Below are positions 9,218 through 17,454 of a DNA stretch of 64,000 nucleotides, piece after piece. The translations under genes were made by a program, and so were the position numbers. The stretch covers positions 19,548 through 83,547 of the forward strand of contig DAIDGU010000055.1 of assembly GCA_027459785.1 (NCBI GenBank), read 5' to 3'. The number at the start of each line of letters is the position of its first letter. Positions within the stretch are counted from its first letter, which is position 1. Under the pieces are notes generated by a model that was not told where the DNA came from, did not search any database, and worked only from the letters and a program-made list of their open reading frames with translations. Source of the DNA: Ktedonobacteria bacterium. Its GTDB lineage: Bacteria > Chloroflexota > Ktedonobacteria > Ktedonobacterales > JACDGC01.

Positions 9218-9298
9218 TTAGCAATAAGGCCAACAGAATGGCATCGTATAAGCGGGTAGCTCGGCCTTGGTCAAGGTGCGGATCTTCAGCTTTTTCAT
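9218..9298 (-). CDS. Candidate RiPP precursor peptide, 26 residues ending in Cys
   Basis: ATG 9298 to TAA 9218-9220; GGAG lies 9 bases upstream. The product begins MKKLKIRTLTK, a basic leader-like part, and ends AYTMPFCWPYC, with two Cys four residues apart, the second being the last residue. A second frame over the same DNA, read from 9317, joins the E1 gene, but the ribosome sites and the hairpin favour this reading. Next genes are an E1 enzyme and an M50 protease, each with a RRE-like domain, as expected for a RiPP locus. Upstream lie a 20-bp palindrome and a large regulator gene on the same strand. I do not recognise the peptide family. The C-terminal Cys carboxylate is the natural candidate site for E1 adenylation. 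Confidence 0.72.
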   Translation of the reverse strand: MKKLKIRTLTKAELPAYTMPFCWPYC

Positions 9299-9357
9299 CT
9301 TTACTGGCTCCTTTCATCTCAAAATCATGCGTCGCCTTTGCCGAGGCTGAAACGCAT

Positions 9358-9377
9358 CAACAGAGATATCTCTGTTG
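9358..9377. promoter_or_regulatory. Perfect 20-bp palindrome upstream of the peptide gene (operator candidate)
   Basis: CAACAGAGAT followed by its exact complement ATCTCTGTTG, 59 bases before the peptide start and about 105 bases after the regulator's stop. A symmetric site is what a dimeric HTH protein binds. The adjacent XRE-type regulator is the obvious candidate. No good -35/-10 pair was identified around it. Confidence 0.5.
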
Positions 9378-9482
9378 TAGACAAGTATGCCTGATATGCT
9401 TGCACAATTCCATGCAAAATCTGCAGTTTGCCTGCAACTTCGTGGTAAAGGAGCGATGCTGCGAATGGGAAACAGATGCGCC

Positions 9483-12161
9483 TCAAGAAATTATCTGTAA
9501 CTGCTGCAACGCTTCGAACGATGACGAAAAACCTTGCTCCCACAGATCCTGCCAACGGTTCGGCTCAAGAGCGGTCTGTGAGGTCAGGACGATCTGGAGT
9601 AAGAGGCGCTGTTCTAACGGATCGAGCTTTAAGTGGCGCTGTTCGCACCACTTGTTCAACATTCCAAGCCAAAGCACTGCGCATTCCACGTCACCTTTAT
9701 GGTATAGCAAGCGGACGTAGCCCAACAGGCATTTATAAGTGTAAGGAGGAAAATCAGCCTCGGCAAAGTTTGCTAGTGCTTCATCATAGACATCTTGTGC
9801 TCCGACTAAATCGCCCTGCGCAGTGCGACAATTACCGAGCAGGGTTAAAGCGACGGCAAGTGAAGACAGCGCCTTACTCGCACGGAAATAGGCGATACTC
9901 TGCTGGCACCAATCTTCTGCTTGCGCATATTGCCCCTGCAATTGCGCGTTTTCTCCCAGATTCATCAGGGTAATCGCCGCTTCAAAGCGGTTGCCCAGCG
10001 AATAATGGAGCGCTAAAACTTCTTTGAAGTAAGCCGTAGCACGTGCATAATCGCCCCGCGTATGCGCCAGGACACCGAGGTTTCCCAATACCAGCGCAAC
10101 CCGGAAGGTGTCACCGCGTTGGTATTGGATCGCCAATGCTTCTTCTTGGCACTGTGTTGCGCGATCATAGTCGCCCTGCATACGCAAGATATTGCCTAGA
10201 TTGTCCAGGCCAATAGCGATGTCACATTGGCTCCCTATGGTTCGGTAAAGTGCCAGGGCTTCTTCCTGATAGCTTTGTGCTTCTTGATATTTGCACTGTG
10301 CCTTGAGTACGAGGGCAAGGTTGGTAAGGGCGTCTCCCATGCCTCGCACGTCACCGCGTTGCCGTTGCTGTTCCAAACATGTATTTAGCCATGTGGTTCC
10401 CTGAATGAAATCTCCTTGTTGATAGGCAAGCAGCCCAGCCCCATTCATCGCTTTGGCATACAATTCTGTGTCGTCAGAGGGAATGGTTGCCAAGGCCCAT
10501 TCGAGATACTGCCGGCCTTCGCTTATGAGGTCACGAATGCGCCAATATCGGAAGAGCTTGCTCACCATACGCAATCCGAGAGACGGTGCATGCGGAATAG
10601 CCCATTCCAGTGCCAGGCGAATATTGATATGTTCTTGATCCAGCCGAGCAACCCATTGGTGTTGGTCCGGTCCCCACAGATGGGGACTGGCCGCATCGAT
10701 TCGATCACTCACATAGAGGGCATGGACACGGGCGATCAGGTCTGCTTCTCCAAGTGCTTCGGCCTGTTGCCAGGCAAACTCGCGCAGGGTGGTAAGCATG
10801 GTAAAACGAAGCGCTTTTTGTGGCTCTTCAATACGTTGAATGAGATGATGTTCGCAGAGGGACAATGCTACCTCAAAGGCATTGATTGAAGCATCTGGCG
10901 TAGTTGCATTTGGAGAAGAAGGCGGTTGCAGCGCAAGCAGGTCATTCAATTGCGTGAGCAAATGCTCAAGATGCTCATATGGACAGCCGCCGACAAAACG
11001 CGCGAGGAGGCGTAAACAACGCGATTCAACAGAAGTAAGTAATTGGTAACTCCAGTCCCAGGCATCATGCAAGGTGAGATGGTGTTTGGGCGCGTCCTGT
11101 GGCCCATGCATCAGGATCTGCTGGTGCTGATGCAGTTGACTGAGGATGTCCTCAACCGGGAGTAAGCGGACACAACTAGCAGCCAACTCGATTGCTAGTG
11201 GCAGCCCATCGAGATGGTGACAGATGGCCAGGATGGTTTGCGCATTTATCTGAGATAGGCTGAATGTTGGTTGGATCATTTGAACGCGCTCAACAAAGAG
11301 TGCGACCGCCGGGTTCATTTGCAGCGCAGCTAATGAGGCAGCCTGCAAGGGGATGAGAGTTGACGAAGACGGGATTCCTGCGCCCACACGTCCATTCTCA
11401 GCCTCTATAAAAGGCTCTGATAGCTGCAAAAGCGGAAAGGGATGGAGTTCGAGTTCATGCTCTCCCCTAATGCGAAGCGGTCGCCGGCTGGTGAGCACAA
11501 TTATGAGGTAGGGGCAGTGTGCAACCAGATCGGCAACAAGTTGCGGCAGCGTCGACAAATGTTCAGCATTATCGAAAAAAAGAATCATATGCCGATTAGT
11601 CAGCATGGTAATCACGTGTTCTTTGAGTGGACGCGCAGCTTGTTCGTGTTCGCCTAAAGTATCCAGGATGGTGCCGAGAACGGCATCAATGCTGGTCAAA
11701 GGGGCCAACCAGAGGACCGCACTGCCATCGACGAAGTGGTGTTGCATTTGACAGGTTGCGGTCCAGGCGAGACTGGTTTTACCCACTCCAGCAGTCCCTG
11801 TGATAGTGATGATACGGTATGCCGGGCATCTGAGCATCTGACAGAGACTCTGCATCTCCGCATCCCGCCCTATCAAAGTAATAGGTGGTTGAGAAAGGGA
11901 TATGTGCTGAGAATGTTCTTGTGGCGAGGATGTAGCACGTTGGGATGCGAAGAACGTGATGCGTTGCTCAGGCGAGAGCGCCAAGGAATCTGCTAGTAAA
12001 GCAAGGGTACTTGAACGAGGAGGGCGCTCATTGTGGTTTTCGATGTTGATGATGGTCCGAACACTGACACCGGACCGTTCTGCCAACGCTTCCTGTGTCA
12101 GGCCGGCTTGTTGTCGATAGCGTTTCACTAACACACCCAAGTGCGACGTCTTATCCCGCAT
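9483..12161 (-). CDS. XRE-HTH / NB-ARC ATPase / TPR transcriptional regulator
   Basis: 892 residues from ATG 12161, with GAGG 8 bases upstream. Residues 8-62 are an XRE-type HTH (LTQEALAERSGVSVRTI). The NB-ARC ATPase domain has a P-loop GTAGVGKTS at 122-130, a Walker B ILFFDNAEH near 193-201, a TSRRPLR sensor and GLPLAIELAA. The C-terminal 350 residues hold at least seven tetratricopeptide repeats, each of about 40 residues (for example ALTNLALVLKAQCKYQEAQS, GLDNLGNILRMQGDYDRAT). Such STAND regulators switch on ATP-dependent oligomerisation after sensing a ligand. Ktedonobacteria carry many. Same strand and immediate position upstream suggest it controls the peptide/E1/M50 locus. Confidence 0.88.
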   Translation of the reverse strand: MRDKTSHLGVLVKRYRQQAGLTQEALAERSGVSVRTIINIENHNERPPRSSTLALLADSLALSPEQRITFFASQRATSSPQEHSQHISLSQPPITLIGRDAEMQSLCQMLRCPAYRIITITGTAGVGKTSLAWTATCQMQHHFVDGSAVLWLAPLTSIDAVLGTILDTLGEHEQAARPLKEHVITMLTNRHMILFFDNAEHLSTLPQLVADLVAHCPYLIIVLTSRRPLRIRGEHELELHPFPLLQLSEPFIEAENGRVGAGIPSSSTLIPLQAASLAALQMNPAVALFVERVQMIQPTFSLSQINAQTILAICHHLDGLPLAIELAASCVRLLPVEDILSQLHQHQQILMHGPQDAPKHHLTLHDAWDWSYQLLTSVESRCLRLLARFVGGCPYEHLEHLLTQLNDLLALQPPSSPNATTPDASINAFEVALSLCEHHLIQRIEEPQKALRFTMLTTLREFAWQQAEALGEADLIARVHALYVSDRIDAASPHLWGPDQHQWVARLDQEHINIRLALEWAIPHAPSLGLRMVSKLFRYWRIRDLISEGRQYLEWALATIPSDDTELYAKAMNGAGLLAYQQGDFIQGTTWLNTCLEQQRQRGDVRGMGDALTNLALVLKAQCKYQEAQSYQEEALALYRTIGSQCDIAIGLDNLGNILRMQGDYDRATQCQEEALAIQYQRGDTFRVALVLGNLGVLAHTRGDYARATAYFKEVLALHYSLGNRFEAAITLMNLGENAQLQGQYAQAEDWCQQSIAYFRASKALSSLAVALTLLGNCRTAQGDLVGAQDVYDEALANFAEADFPPYTYKCLLGYVRLLYHKGDVECAVLWLGMLNKWCEQRHLKLDPLEQRLLLQIVLTSQTALEPNRWQDLWEQGFSSSFEALQQLQIIS

Positions 12162-12481
12162 GTGAAGAGCCTCATTCCTACTCTTTCATAACTGCTCCAG
12201 CCGTGCTATTCATGGCAACTTCACCCTATGTGTTGCTTTGCTCGCTACTTCATACCGCGCACGATCCTTGCAGTTGTAAAAAAGGGTTGCAGCATAGCAG
12301 GTGTTATCGTGCAACAGAGGTACCCACCTTCTTTTGCAACAGAGACCGGCTATTCCCCTCTCCATCGTATACGCTTGCAATATCCTGTGTCAATCCTGAA
12401 AGACCTTTAGAGCAACATCCACCGACATCGACCATGCAGGGGGGAAAACTGCGGCTAAGGGCGACGCCACGAAAAGACGTA
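12162..12481. other. Intergenic region, no gene recognised
   Basis: 320 bases between the regulator start and the end of the PAS kinase gene. It should hold the regulator's promoter, but no convincing -35/-10 pair is evident. No repeat-family copy or strong hairpin was seen. Confidence 0.5.
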
Positions 12482-15409
12482 TCACGCCGGCTCAGTTGCC
12501 AGGGGTAGCGTGAACCAGAAGGTCGCGCCGTGGCCGGGGCTGCTCGACAGGCCCACCTGGCCACCGTGGCGCTCGATCACCGTTTTGCAGAGATAGAGGC
12601 CCAGGCCCAGCCCGACATTCGAGCCGTTTTCCACAACGGCTTCCGGCGCGCGGTAAAAGCGGTCCCAAACGAGAGCTTGTTCAGCCACCGCGATCCCCGG
12701 CCCTTGGTCGCGCACCGCTACGCGCGCGGTACCTTCTGCCAGAGCAAGTTCGACCGCGATGGGCGTATCCATCGGCGCATATTTGAGCGCGTTCACCAGA
12801 TAGTTCGTCACCACCTGGCCGATGCGCCCGGCATCCATGGCCACCACCACGGGCGCGGGGGGCAGTGCTAGCTCGATAGCACGCGACGGCCACAGCAGGC
12901 GCTGTTCCTCGACGGCCTCGCGCACCACCACACTCAGATCGCCGCGCACGATCTGGAACTGCAACAGTCCGGCTTGATTACGGACCATATCGATCATATC
13001 CTGCACGATGCGGTCCAGGCGGGCAATGTGCCGATCTGAGCGTTGCAAGAGGTCGTGCGCGCGGGCCAGCCGCGCATCCACCGCGTTCGTCGCCACGAAC
13101 TGGTCAATGGCGCGGACGGCGATCTGGAGATTGGCTTTGATGCTGGTGAGGGGGGTACGCAATTCATGGCTGGCGATGCCCAAAAATTCGTCGCGCTGCC
13201 GCGTGGCGGCCTCCGCCGCCAGCCGCGCCGCTTCTGCCGCCGTCAGTTGCGCGCTCAGCCGGCCCCGTTCCAGCGCCTCCGCCGCCAGCCGCCCGATGCC
13301 CGCCAAGAGATCGTGGTCCCACGGCGCGAACTCATCCACCTGACCCTGCGCTGCCGTGCGCGCACGCCCGATGGTCAGCAGGCCGACGAGCTGGCCGGCT
13401 ACGACGACCGGGGCCGTGATGCCCGTCCCCAGGTGAAAGCGATCCACAGCGAAAGGCGAGACGATGGGCGTTTCCGCTGGAAAACGTTGCACCAACACAT
13501 TGCCCGCCCGCAGATAAGCTGCCATCTGGACGACGCGCGCATCATTGGCAGGCTTGAAGGCCGACACCGAAGCGCGCCATGCGGCGAGTTCAGCGGGCGG
13601 CAGATGATACATCGCAACCGGTTCAAGGCGCAACGCCGGCTCCGTCTCATCCACCAACAGCGCATGGGCGATATCCACGCCGTCGAGTTGACTGAGCGCC
13701 TCGGTGAGCCGGGCCAGGAGCATGCGTACATCCGCCTGCGTTGCCGGTTCCGTCACGATCTGCGCGACGCGCAACAGCACGGCCAACGCCTCCTGCGTGC
13801 GCCGTTCCAGCGCATAACGCGCGGTGACATCGCGGGTGACGATGACGGCCCCGTTTATCTGCCCATCGGTGGCGCGCACCGGCCCACCGCTGGTGCTGAG
13901 TTGCAGATCGCGTCCATGTGGCTGGCGCATCTGGGTGTCCACGCCCACCAGTTGTTCTCCGCGCAGAATGCGCGCGACCGGCGTCTGGTCCGCCGGGAGG
14001 GGCTGCCCCTGCGCGTCGCGCACCCCGAAAGCCGAAATGCGCTCGCCAAACGGCGTCGCCAGGTACGTTTCATCAACGAGGTTGGGATTGATCAAGCGCG
14101 CGGCGGGATTGCTTTGCACTAACTCGCCGGCAGCGTTATAAACGTAAATGCCGTCCGTGATCGCCGCGAAGACGGCTTCGAGTTCGGCGGCGCGGGCGGC
14201 GACGGCGGCTTCCAGGCGCTTGCGGTCGGTGATATCGAGGGCGAAGGCCATGATGCGCAACGGTTGTAGGGACAACAACACGCCGGCCAGGATAATAGGG
14301 ACCGGCGTGCCATCGCGTCGCAGATAAACTTTCTCGAACGGCGCGCAGGCACCACGCGCCAGCAGTTCTTGCGAGGCGCTGTCATCGGCAGCTTCCCAGC
14401 CCGGCGGCGTGAGGTCTTGCCAGCGAATACGGCGGGCGGCGACATCTTCAGCGGCATAATCCAGCATCTGCAAGAAAGCAGCGTTGGCTTCGAGCACGGC
14501 GTCGGCATCCGCCACGAAGATCCCGATGATATTGCGATCAACGACCGTGCGGAACTTGGCTTCGGCTTCCCGCGCGGCGGCAAGCACCGTTTCGAGATCG
14601 CGGCGTGTGGCGCGCTCCTGGGCGAGTACGGCTTCCAGGCGCGCTTCGCTGGCTGTGCGCGTGGTGATGTCGCGGTGAATCCCGATGGTGCCAACCACCG
14701 CGCCCTGGTCGTCCACCAGCGCCCGCACGGTGGCCATGCTGATGCTAGGCGTGCCATCCTTGCGCCGATATGCCAGCTCGCCGCGCCACTCGCCCTGCGC
14801 CAGCACGGTTTCCAGCACGGCGGCTGATTGGGTGGTGGGGGCCGAGGGAAGCCGTAAGACTGCGGGGGATTGTCCTAGCATTTCCTGGCGCGTGAAGCCG
14901 AAAAGCATCTCGGCTGCCGCGTTCCAGTCCGTGATGCGCTCTGCGCGGTCGGTTACGATGACGGCGTCGGTGGTGGCATCGAAAACCTGCGCCCGCTGCT
15001 GCGTGCGGTCACGCTCCTGCTCGACTTCGGCGAGCGGGCAACTCACGCCGCGCCAGTGGGTGATCGCTCCTTGGGCATCCAGCACCGGCGTTGCCTGCAT
15101 TAAAAAGCGGCGATACACACCATCCGCCCCGCGCAGGCGCTGGGTCACGGAGAGCGGCTGGCCGCTTTGCAGGGCGTGTACCCAGGCGAGCATCGTCGTT
15201 TCACGATCATCCGGGTGGATGACACTATCCAGCCAACCAGCGGTGGGCAGCGGTTCCGGCTGGCCTGTGTAGGCCCGCCAGGTCGGGACATCCTGCATCA
15301 AGCGCCCGCTGGGCAAGGCTTCCCAAAATAACGGTCCCACGGTGGCCACTTCCTGTGGTGGGTGCGATGGCTTGCGCCCTCGACGGGGCGAAGGGGTGGG
15401 ACGCGCCAT
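12482..15409 (-). CDS. Multi-PAS/GAF histidine kinase
   Basis: 975 residues, no membrane segment. In order: PAS about 25-130 (ending in a PAC-like VEQERDRTQQRA coil), PAS 140-255 (DAVIVTDRAERITDWNAAAE), PAS 285-395 (FVADADAVLEANAAFLQML), PAS 410-530 (GIYVYNAAGELVQSNPAAR), a GAF-like domain about 545-715, HisKA with H748 (FLGIASHELRTPLTSIK) and HATPase_c with NYLVNALKYA, DQGPGIAV and GLGLGLYLC. The last PAS sits where a small-molecule or redox sensor would be expected, but no cofactor residues can be assigned. It is probably an orphan kinase: no response regulator lies beside it. GAGAG lies about 10 bases upstream of ATG 15409. Confidence 0.93.
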   Translation of the reverse strand: MARPTPSPRRGRKPSHPPQEVATVGPLFWEALPSGRLMQDVPTWRAYTGQPEPLPTAGWLDSVIHPDDRETTMLAWVHALQSGQPLSVTQRLRGADGVYRRFLMQATPVLDAQGAITHWRGVSCPLAEVEQERDRTQQRAQVFDATTDAVIVTDRAERITDWNAAAEMLFGFTRQEMLGQSPAVLRLPSAPTTQSAAVLETVLAQGEWRGELAYRRKDGTPSISMATVRALVDDQGAVVGTIGIHRDITTRTASEARLEAVLAQERATRRDLETVLAAAREAEAKFRTVVDRNIIGIFVADADAVLEANAAFLQMLDYAAEDVAARRIRWQDLTPPGWEAADDSASQELLARGACAPFEKVYLRRDGTPVPIILAGVLLSLQPLRIMAFALDITDRKRLEAAVAARAAELEAVFAAITDGIYVYNAAGELVQSNPAARLINPNLVDETYLATPFGERISAFGVRDAQGQPLPADQTPVARILRGEQLVGVDTQMRQPHGRDLQLSTSGGPVRATDGQINGAVIVTRDVTARYALERRTQEALAVLLRVAQIVTEPATQADVRMLLARLTEALSQLDGVDIAHALLVDETEPALRLEPVAMYHLPPAELAAWRASVSAFKPANDARVVQMAAYLRAGNVLVQRFPAETPIVSPFAVDRFHLGTGITAPVVVAGQLVGLLTIGRARTAAQGQVDEFAPWDHDLLAGIGRLAAEALERGRLSAQLTAAEAARLAAEAATRQRDEFLGIASHELRTPLTSIKANLQIAVRAIDQFVATNAVDARLARAHDLLQRSDRHIARLDRIVQDMIDMVRNQAGLLQFQIVRGDLSVVVREAVEEQRLLWPSRAIELALPPAPVVVAMDAGRIGQVVTNYLVNALKYAPMDTPIAVELALAEGTARVAVRDQGPGIAVAEQALVWDRFYRAPEAVVENGSNVGLGLGLYLCKTVIERHGGQVGLSSSPGHGATFWFTLPLATEPA

Positions 15410-15739
15410 ATAACAAACTCTCTCTCATGCGCGGTAAGACGTGGCCACAGCGGCGGTGCCTTGGAACCTACATGTGATCAGCAAAAAAGCTGGGTCTGCG
15501 CAACGCTTGGCCTGCTGCACTGCTGCGAGCTGGGCGGCGGCGCGACGGGTGCGACCCGGCTGGTTAGCGACTCCGACGTAACTAACTAAAAAAAGCGGGC
15601 TGTGACGGCGAGCGATGCACTGGGGACGGCGGGTGGCGGGCAATGCGACGGGGACGGCGGGCGGTTGAAACCGCGCCTAAGCGCCTAGCGGCGACGAAGT
15701 CCACCTGCGTGGACTGGAGGGTATTTCTTTGCGCGGTGG
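15410..15739. other. Intergenic region with one 'GCGGTTGAAACCGCGCC' repeat copy
   Basis: 330 bases. Positions 15655-15717 carry a half-element of the repeat family seen whole at 31517-31639 (GGCGGGCGGTTGAAACCGCG, then GTCCACCTGCGTGGACT). The rest (15440-15600) is G+C-rich with short inverted segments such as AGCAAAAAAGCT. No gene or known riboswitch could be assigned there. Confidence 0.6.
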
Positions 15740-15979
15740 TCAGTGGTTGGCATGCGGCAGGCTCGGTGACGATGGCGTGGCATGGGGTACGGTGCCAGCC
15801 AGCGCGTCGCGTTCGCGCATGTGTTGTGCCGCATCGAGGACGGCGCGCACGATCAATGAACTGGCGCTGGTGAAAAGGCCGCCATCTTCCTGTTTGAGTA
15901 CCGCCAGCGCCTCGTAAAAAGCGGTGCGCTGCTCAGCGGGGATCGAGACATTGATGGACGCTTTCTGATCGGAGTGCAT
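15740..15979 (-). CDS. Small ribbon-helix-helix-like protein
   Basis: 79 residues from ATG 15979, with GAGGA about 10 bases upstream; a TTG at 16027 would add 16 residues but lacks a site. The N-terminal QKASINVSIPAEQR looks like the beta strand of a MetJ/Arc ribbon-helix-helix fold. Two helices follow (FYEALAVLKQE and SASSLIVRAVLDAAQHM). The C-terminus is a Pro/Ser/His tail. Such proteins are DNA-binding regulators or antitoxins; no toxin gene lies next to it. Function not assigned beyond the fold. Confidence 0.6.
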   Translation of the reverse strand: MHSDQKASINVSIPAEQRTAFYEALAVLKQEDGGLFTSASSLIVRAVLDAAQHMRERDALAGTVPHATPSSPSLPHANH

Positions 15980-16081
15980 AAGGTGCCGTTCCTCGCTCTT
16001 CGTTTTAATAACCACCTGTTCCAGCAACTTTTATGCCATACTTACAACATGGCAGAATGCAAAAATGGCAGCAGCACTGTT

Positions 16082-16209
16082 TTATACCCCTTGCGGGTAC
16101 AGACGGTGAGCATTGGGGCCGGACAGACAGGAATGGCTTTCCGGCCCCTCTGACCACTGTCTTTTTCCGAATAGGATATAACAGGGCGGACGTGAAGGTC
16201 CGCCCCACG
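16082..16209. repeat. Composite palindromic repeat (GGACAGACAGGAATG family)
   Basis: Contains GGCCGGACAGACAGGAATGG, an A+T-rich connector, and GGGCGGACGTGAAGGTCCGC. The flanking text (ATACCCCTTGCGGGTA, AGACGGTGAGCAT) recurs in similar form at 28225-28280, 38549-38580 and 63155-63205. The element therefore has a conserved leader beyond the palindrome core. Confidence 0.7.
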
Positions 16210-16239
16210 AAAGACAACGGCATTTCCCGCGAGGGGTGA

Positions 16240-17286
16240 TCAGGCGCTCGCGCCGGTCATCGGCTCGACGGGAACGGGTGCGCCGCTGGGCGCGGCCACG
16301 CGCACGCCGGTTTTCAGCACGTTCATCGCCACCACCGAGCCGGCGACGAGCGCGACGCCCGCGATTTGCACCGGCGTGGCCGGCGCTTTCAAGACGAAAG
16401 CCGTGATCAGCAACGTGGTCGCTGGGAAGGCCAGTTCCGCCAGCGTGGCATAGCTGGCGCGCGTGTGGCGCAGCCCCCGATAATAGAGCAGCAGTCCCAG
16501 CAGGCCCGGCACCAGCGCCAGCAGCACCAGATAGAGCGCGGCGTTCGGCTGGCTCAGCCCCTGCGCGAAGGTGTGCGGCAGGTTCGGCACCGTCAGCAGC
16601 GCCCACACCAGCAAGAAGGGCAGCGCCATCGCAAAGCGCCCGGCGGTCAGCGTGACGAACGCCAGTTTGTCGCTCAGCAGCCGCCCCATCGCCGTCGATG
16701 CTCCCCAGAAGAACGCCGCGCCCAGCGCGATCAGCGCGAACTGAAGCTGCGCCCCGCCGATCAGCGTGAAGGGCGTCAGCAGGCTTTGCCCAGGCTGCGC
16801 GAAGGCGATCAGGTACGCACCGACCGCCGAGATAACGAAGATCGGCGCGTAAAGCCAGGTCAGGCGCTCGCGCAGGAAGATCACCGCCGCCAGCACGGCG
16901 AAGAGCGGCTGCGTCTGTTGCAGCAACACCAGCGCGTTGATGGCGCTGGCCCCCGCCCCATATTGCCCGTGGGCAAACAACTGGCCGGAAAGCAAAAATC
17001 CCTGCGAAAACAGCACCGTCGCCGTGGCGGAGCCGCCCCAGCCGATGAAGGCCAGCGCGCCCCACTGCCCCAGATTCAGCGAGCGAATCTCTTGCCAGCC
17101 GCGTATCACCACCGGCACGGCGAAGACCGCCAGCACCAGATGTTCCCCCAGCACCAGCGTCACGGGGCTGAAGACAAAGGGTTCGGTCAACTTGGCGCGC
17201 AGAAACGTGTCCGTACTCCAGGTGGCCGCGCCCAGCGCCACCAGCAGCAAGCCCAGATTCGACAAAGAGCGTTGTCGCGCGTTCAT
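16240..17286 (-). CDS. EamA/DMT-family membrane transporter
   Basis: 348 residues from ATG 17286, with AAGG 7 bases upstream; an alternative start at 17322 adds 12 non-hydrophobic residues. About ten hydrophobic helices are visible. The sequence shows the two-fold EamA repeat, with ALVLLQQTQPLFAVLAAVIF at the end of the first half and LAELAFPATTLLITAFVLKA in the second. Members export amino acids or other small metabolites, but the substrate cannot be read from sequence. The last 20 residues are Pro/Val-rich and probably cytosolic. No operon partner: repeats flank both sides. Confidence 0.88.
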   Translation of the reverse strand: MNARQRSLSNLGLLLVALGAATWSTDTFLRAKLTEPFVFSPVTLVLGEHLVLAVFAVPVVIRGWQEIRSLNLGQWGALAFIGWGGSATATVLFSQGFLLSGQLFAHGQYGAGASAINALVLLQQTQPLFAVLAAVIFLRERLTWLYAPIFVISAVGAYLIAFAQPGQSLLTPFTLIGGAQLQFALIALGAAFFWGASTAMGRLLSDKLAFVTLTAGRFAMALPFLLVWALLTVPNLPHTFAQGLSQPNAALYLVLLALVPGLLGLLLYYRGLRHTRASYATLAELAFPATTLLITAFVLKAPATPVQIAGVALVAGSVVAMNVLKTGVRVAAPSGAPVPVEPMTGASA

Positions 17287-17316
17287 GCAAGACCTTTCAT
17301 GGTGTGTCTGTCGTGA

Positions 17317-17393
17317 ACACAAAAGCCACGAAACACACGAAATTTTCGATATATTTTCGTGTCCTTCGTGAAATTTCGTGGTCTTCGTGTTCG
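17317..17393. repeat. Interspersed 'CACGAAA' repeat with internal symmetry
   Basis: A+T-rich block in which CACGAAA and its complement TTTCGTG recur seven times, centred on CGAAATTTTCGATATATTTT. A related block is at 57730-57767 (GAACACGAAAGCCACGAAAT). It lies in the promoter region of the transporter gene. Confidence 0.6.
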
Positions 17394-17454
17394 ATTCCGT
17401 TGCCCCTCCTACCTAACAAGAGGGGGCTGAACCGCGACGACGCTCCACGACTCG

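Noticed and set aside
8040..9317. Longer E1 start at 9317
   Set aside because: It would run through the peptide gene and the hairpin in another frame; the start at 9155 has a better ribosome site and the normal N-terminus.
9325..9555. Second small peptide ORF upstream of the precursor gene
   Set aside because: Overlaps the regulator's 3' end, lacks a ribosome site and shows no leader/core pattern.
15480..15600. Possible riboswitch in the gap after the PAS kinase gene
   Set aside because: Local stems exist, but conserved bases of c-di-GMP, cobalamin or SAM classes were not found and no gene follows in the right orientation.
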